Assembly (NCBI GenBank): GCA_946811185.2
Contig: OX328096.1
Location: 68,571,345 to 68,635,344 of the forward strand
Direction: 5' to 3'
DNA: 64,000 bases
DNA from: Hippopus hippopus
Lineage: Eukaryota; Mollusca; Bivalvia; Cardiida; Cardiidae
Position numbers and translations under genes: made by a program. This document shows positions 61,938 through 64,000 of the stretch, in pieces. Numbering within the stretch: position 1 is the first letter of the stretch; each line of letters begins with the position of its first letter. The notes beneath the pieces were generated by a model. The model did not search any database. It was not told the DNA's origin and was given only the letters and a program-made list of their open reading frames with translations.

Positions 61938-62807
61938 AGACAGAACTTCTAACATGGTTGCAGTCATTGTTACACTTAAGGTAGCAGTACACGGTTGTCA
62001 GCTAAACTTGTCTCGGTCCACCATACACCAAACTGAACTTCCTCAAACAAAGGTCTATATAATCAGCCTGAAATTATAAAGAGCATTTAAATGCAACAGC
62101 ACAATCCTAATTCTTTAGATTTTATCAATAAATCATGTTCAACTTGTGAAATAGTGATATTAATGATCATTAAAGGCAAGTGGCATGGTTGGAAAAAAAC
62201 CAACAAAATATGCCATTTTAGCCTATATTCCAAAATTCACAAAATGCAAACCCAGGTTGCTAGCCTGAAAATGCCAAGCTAAATTGAAACTCAAAACAAC
62301 ACATAATCTGGGGATAAAATCCAAAATAGCACATTACCATGCCGTTTTTTCGCAATCTTTCGTGCCCTGACTCTACCCTTGTTTTCGTGGCTAAAAACAG
62401 CTGCTAGCTCCATGACCCCTCACTTTCGCATTTGGGGTCAAAACTATAGAACAAAGAAGGAAAGGTCATGACCTCCTGTTTCACAGACAAACCAAATGCT
62501 TCTTTTCCTTAATCTAACACAATTCATGGGTGTAATAACTACTCTTCTTATCAAAGTTGCATTAAAAACCTACCTTACTCAATCATTTCTAATTTTCACC
62601 ATGGCCAATTCAAAGCAAACTGTTTACATGTGCCTTAATAACAATAATAATAGAATAACTAATAAATGTTTTGAAATTTATCCTGTGAGTTCATAACCAT
62701 ATAACTATTTATGGTACTGTAGCCTAGAAGAAATTGAAAAACATTTGGAAAAAAAGAGTTACCGGTACTGCTTCTTACACTCCGTATCTCCATCTGGCAA
62801 AATTTTT
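61938..62807. other. No gene seen
   Basis: 62340-62470 (GCCGTTTTTTCGCAATCTTTC ... CATTTGGGGTCAAAAC) has a different base composition from its surroundings but no readable frame or family. Otherwise unassigned. Confidence 0.35.
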
Positions 62808-63632
62808 AGTCCCCTACCAGCAAAGCTGCTGATTTTTGACGAAATTACAGGCCTTGGACTTAGAAATTTTCACCGAAAAAACAGTTTTCCGGGCTTTTTA
62901 TCTAAATGCTGGCAGATATTTAGCTGATTTTTGGTGTGCAAGTCAACCACCATGAGTTACAGATGAAGTTTGAGTTCCGTTCCGGTCCCCTGATTTTTGA
63001 CGAAATTACAGGCCTTGGACTTAGAAATTTTCACCGAAAAAACAGTTTTCCGGACTTTTTATCTAAATGCTGGCAGATTTTGAGCTTATTTTTGGTGTGT
63101 AAGTCAACCACTATGAGTTACAGATCAAGTGTGAGTTTCATTCTGGTCCACTGATTTTTGACGAAATTACGGGCCTTGGACTTAGAAAATTTCACCGAAA
63201 AAAACAGTTACCCCAACTTTTTTTCTAAACGCTGGCAGATACTGAGCTGTGTTTTGGTATGTGAATTTACCACCACTGCATGCACACCCATATATGATCA
63301 AGTTGGAATTTCGTTCCAGTCCACTGATTTTTGACGAAAGTACAGGCCTTGAAAATTTGCTTTTACGGGGGCATTTGTGTTTTCACAAACACATCTTGTC
63401 TTTGTAAAACTTCTTCAATGAACTTACATTAACAAGGAAAAATGTTTATATATCTGGCTTTCATTAAAGCATTGCATACAAAGACAGACACGATGCTTAT
63501 ACTTCTGAAAGGGGGTCAAATACATTCTTTCTTCTCCACAGAGTTTCACGAACTATACTTGCCAGCGATATAAAAGGCCGGTAGGGGACTGGGTATTGCT
63601 ATGCAATACTATCAGAATGCTTGTTTTCTATT
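62808..63632 (+). mobile_element. Helentron-like element, ~165-bp monomers
   Basis: AGTCCCCTACC at 62809 and its inverse GGTAGGGGACT near 63579, followed by hairpin GTATTGCTATGCAATAC and GCTTGTT, form an asymmetric-TIR pair. Four monomers start CTGATTTTTGACGAAA at ~62828, 62990, 63151, 63323. A second, different 3' end (GGGGGCATTTGTGTTTTCAC AAACACATCTTGTC, 63366-63400) lies inside, so two related elements may be combined. Confidence 0.72.
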
Positions 63633-63729
63633 AAAATTCAGAAAATAAACACCATCTGCATTTTCTTTTAATGAAATTCCTTTCTGTCTCTTGTACTAAA
63701 TTGTGCAAAATAATTACGATAACTTATCA

Positions 63730-63989
63730 GTCATGCTCTGTGAAAAGGGGTCTTAATACATGTACAAAAAGTATTGACCTATGTCAGCATGCACAGACTG
63801 GCATGGGTCGAAACTTTTTCTTGTTTGTATATTTTCTGCACGTCAAAGGACCAACCATTGTACAGCATAGTCTATTTAGTCTATTTTTTTTTTGCAAAAT
63901 GGATTTGATGGACCCGTGATATGATATGATGACTTGCTTGGTATAATGCATTACGAAGATGCACTAACCCCTTTCCCAAGAGCATGACT
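63730..63989 (+). mobile_element. GCTCTG-MITE, full length
   Basis: GTCATGCTCTGTGAAAAGGG to CCCTTTCCCAAGAGCATGAC; CATGCACAGACTGGCATGGG and GATGACTTGCTTGGTATAAT inside. Confidence 0.86.
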
Positions 63990-64000
63990 CTTATATAAGT

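Overview
The window reads as eukaryotic, AT-rich, intron-scale DNA from a marine bivalve mollusc. The evidence is the repeat content: tandem-monomer Helentron/HINE ('pearl'-like) elements, several tRNA-derived SINE families of molluscan type, THAP/TTAA DNA-transposon remains and very dense miniature inverted-repeat elements (MITEs). Nothing prokaryotic is present. Assignment to bivalves is inference from repeat style; no species is claimed.

Only two stretches look like host coding sequence, both on + : a short ATG-initiated exon (14244-14397) with a GT donor, and a 636-nt exon (34444-35079) with polypyrimidine-AG acceptor and CAG|GTAAGA donor. Their phases fit (1 nt + 2 nt makes a Glu codon) and both carry an ISGD-containing motif, so they may be exons of one gene with a ~20 kb intron. 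The first exon lies inside a ~7 kb TIR-bounded insertion that splits a SINE. Coding relics are a THAP-domain fragment and an acidic ORF in a Kolobok-like element (1072-4620), and a frameshifted BEN-domain relic (12008-12475, minus).

The dominant feature is one TTAA-flanked MITE family, called TM1 here: about 70 copies or fragments, roughly a fifth of the window. A full copy is ~225-230 bp: TTAA, CCCTTTACCA end, an A-side (~100 bp, contains CAAATTGAAAGCATTTGCAG), a central ~65-bp hairpin (AAAACATTGTGGGAAAAGGAG arm), a B-side (~55 bp, contains CAGGGTCGTTAAAA), then TGGTAAAGGG and TTAA. Strand + is used here when the A-side is on the left. A related TTAA family, TM2/TM2b, has a different centre (TGTAGATCAAGATCAGACTG).

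Layout: 1-5 kb foldback repeat and Kolobok-like element; 5-8.8 kb TM1 copies and SINEs; 8.8-15.8 kb nested DNA-transposon block with a Helentron-like element, BEN relic and candidate exon 1; 16-21 kb TM1/TM2 chain; 22-31 kb mixed MITEs, a decayed Helentron-like array and a perfect 101-bp palindrome; 31.1-32.6 kb an intact-ended Helentron-like element; 34.4-35.1 kb candidate exon 2; 35-50 kb MITEs and SINEs; 50.4-51.7 kb a long inverted repeat; 52-62 kb TM1-rich; 62.8-63.6 kb a Helentron-like element; a MITE at the right edge. Because insertions interrupt one another and leave target duplications, the window is a readable stratigraphy of transposition.
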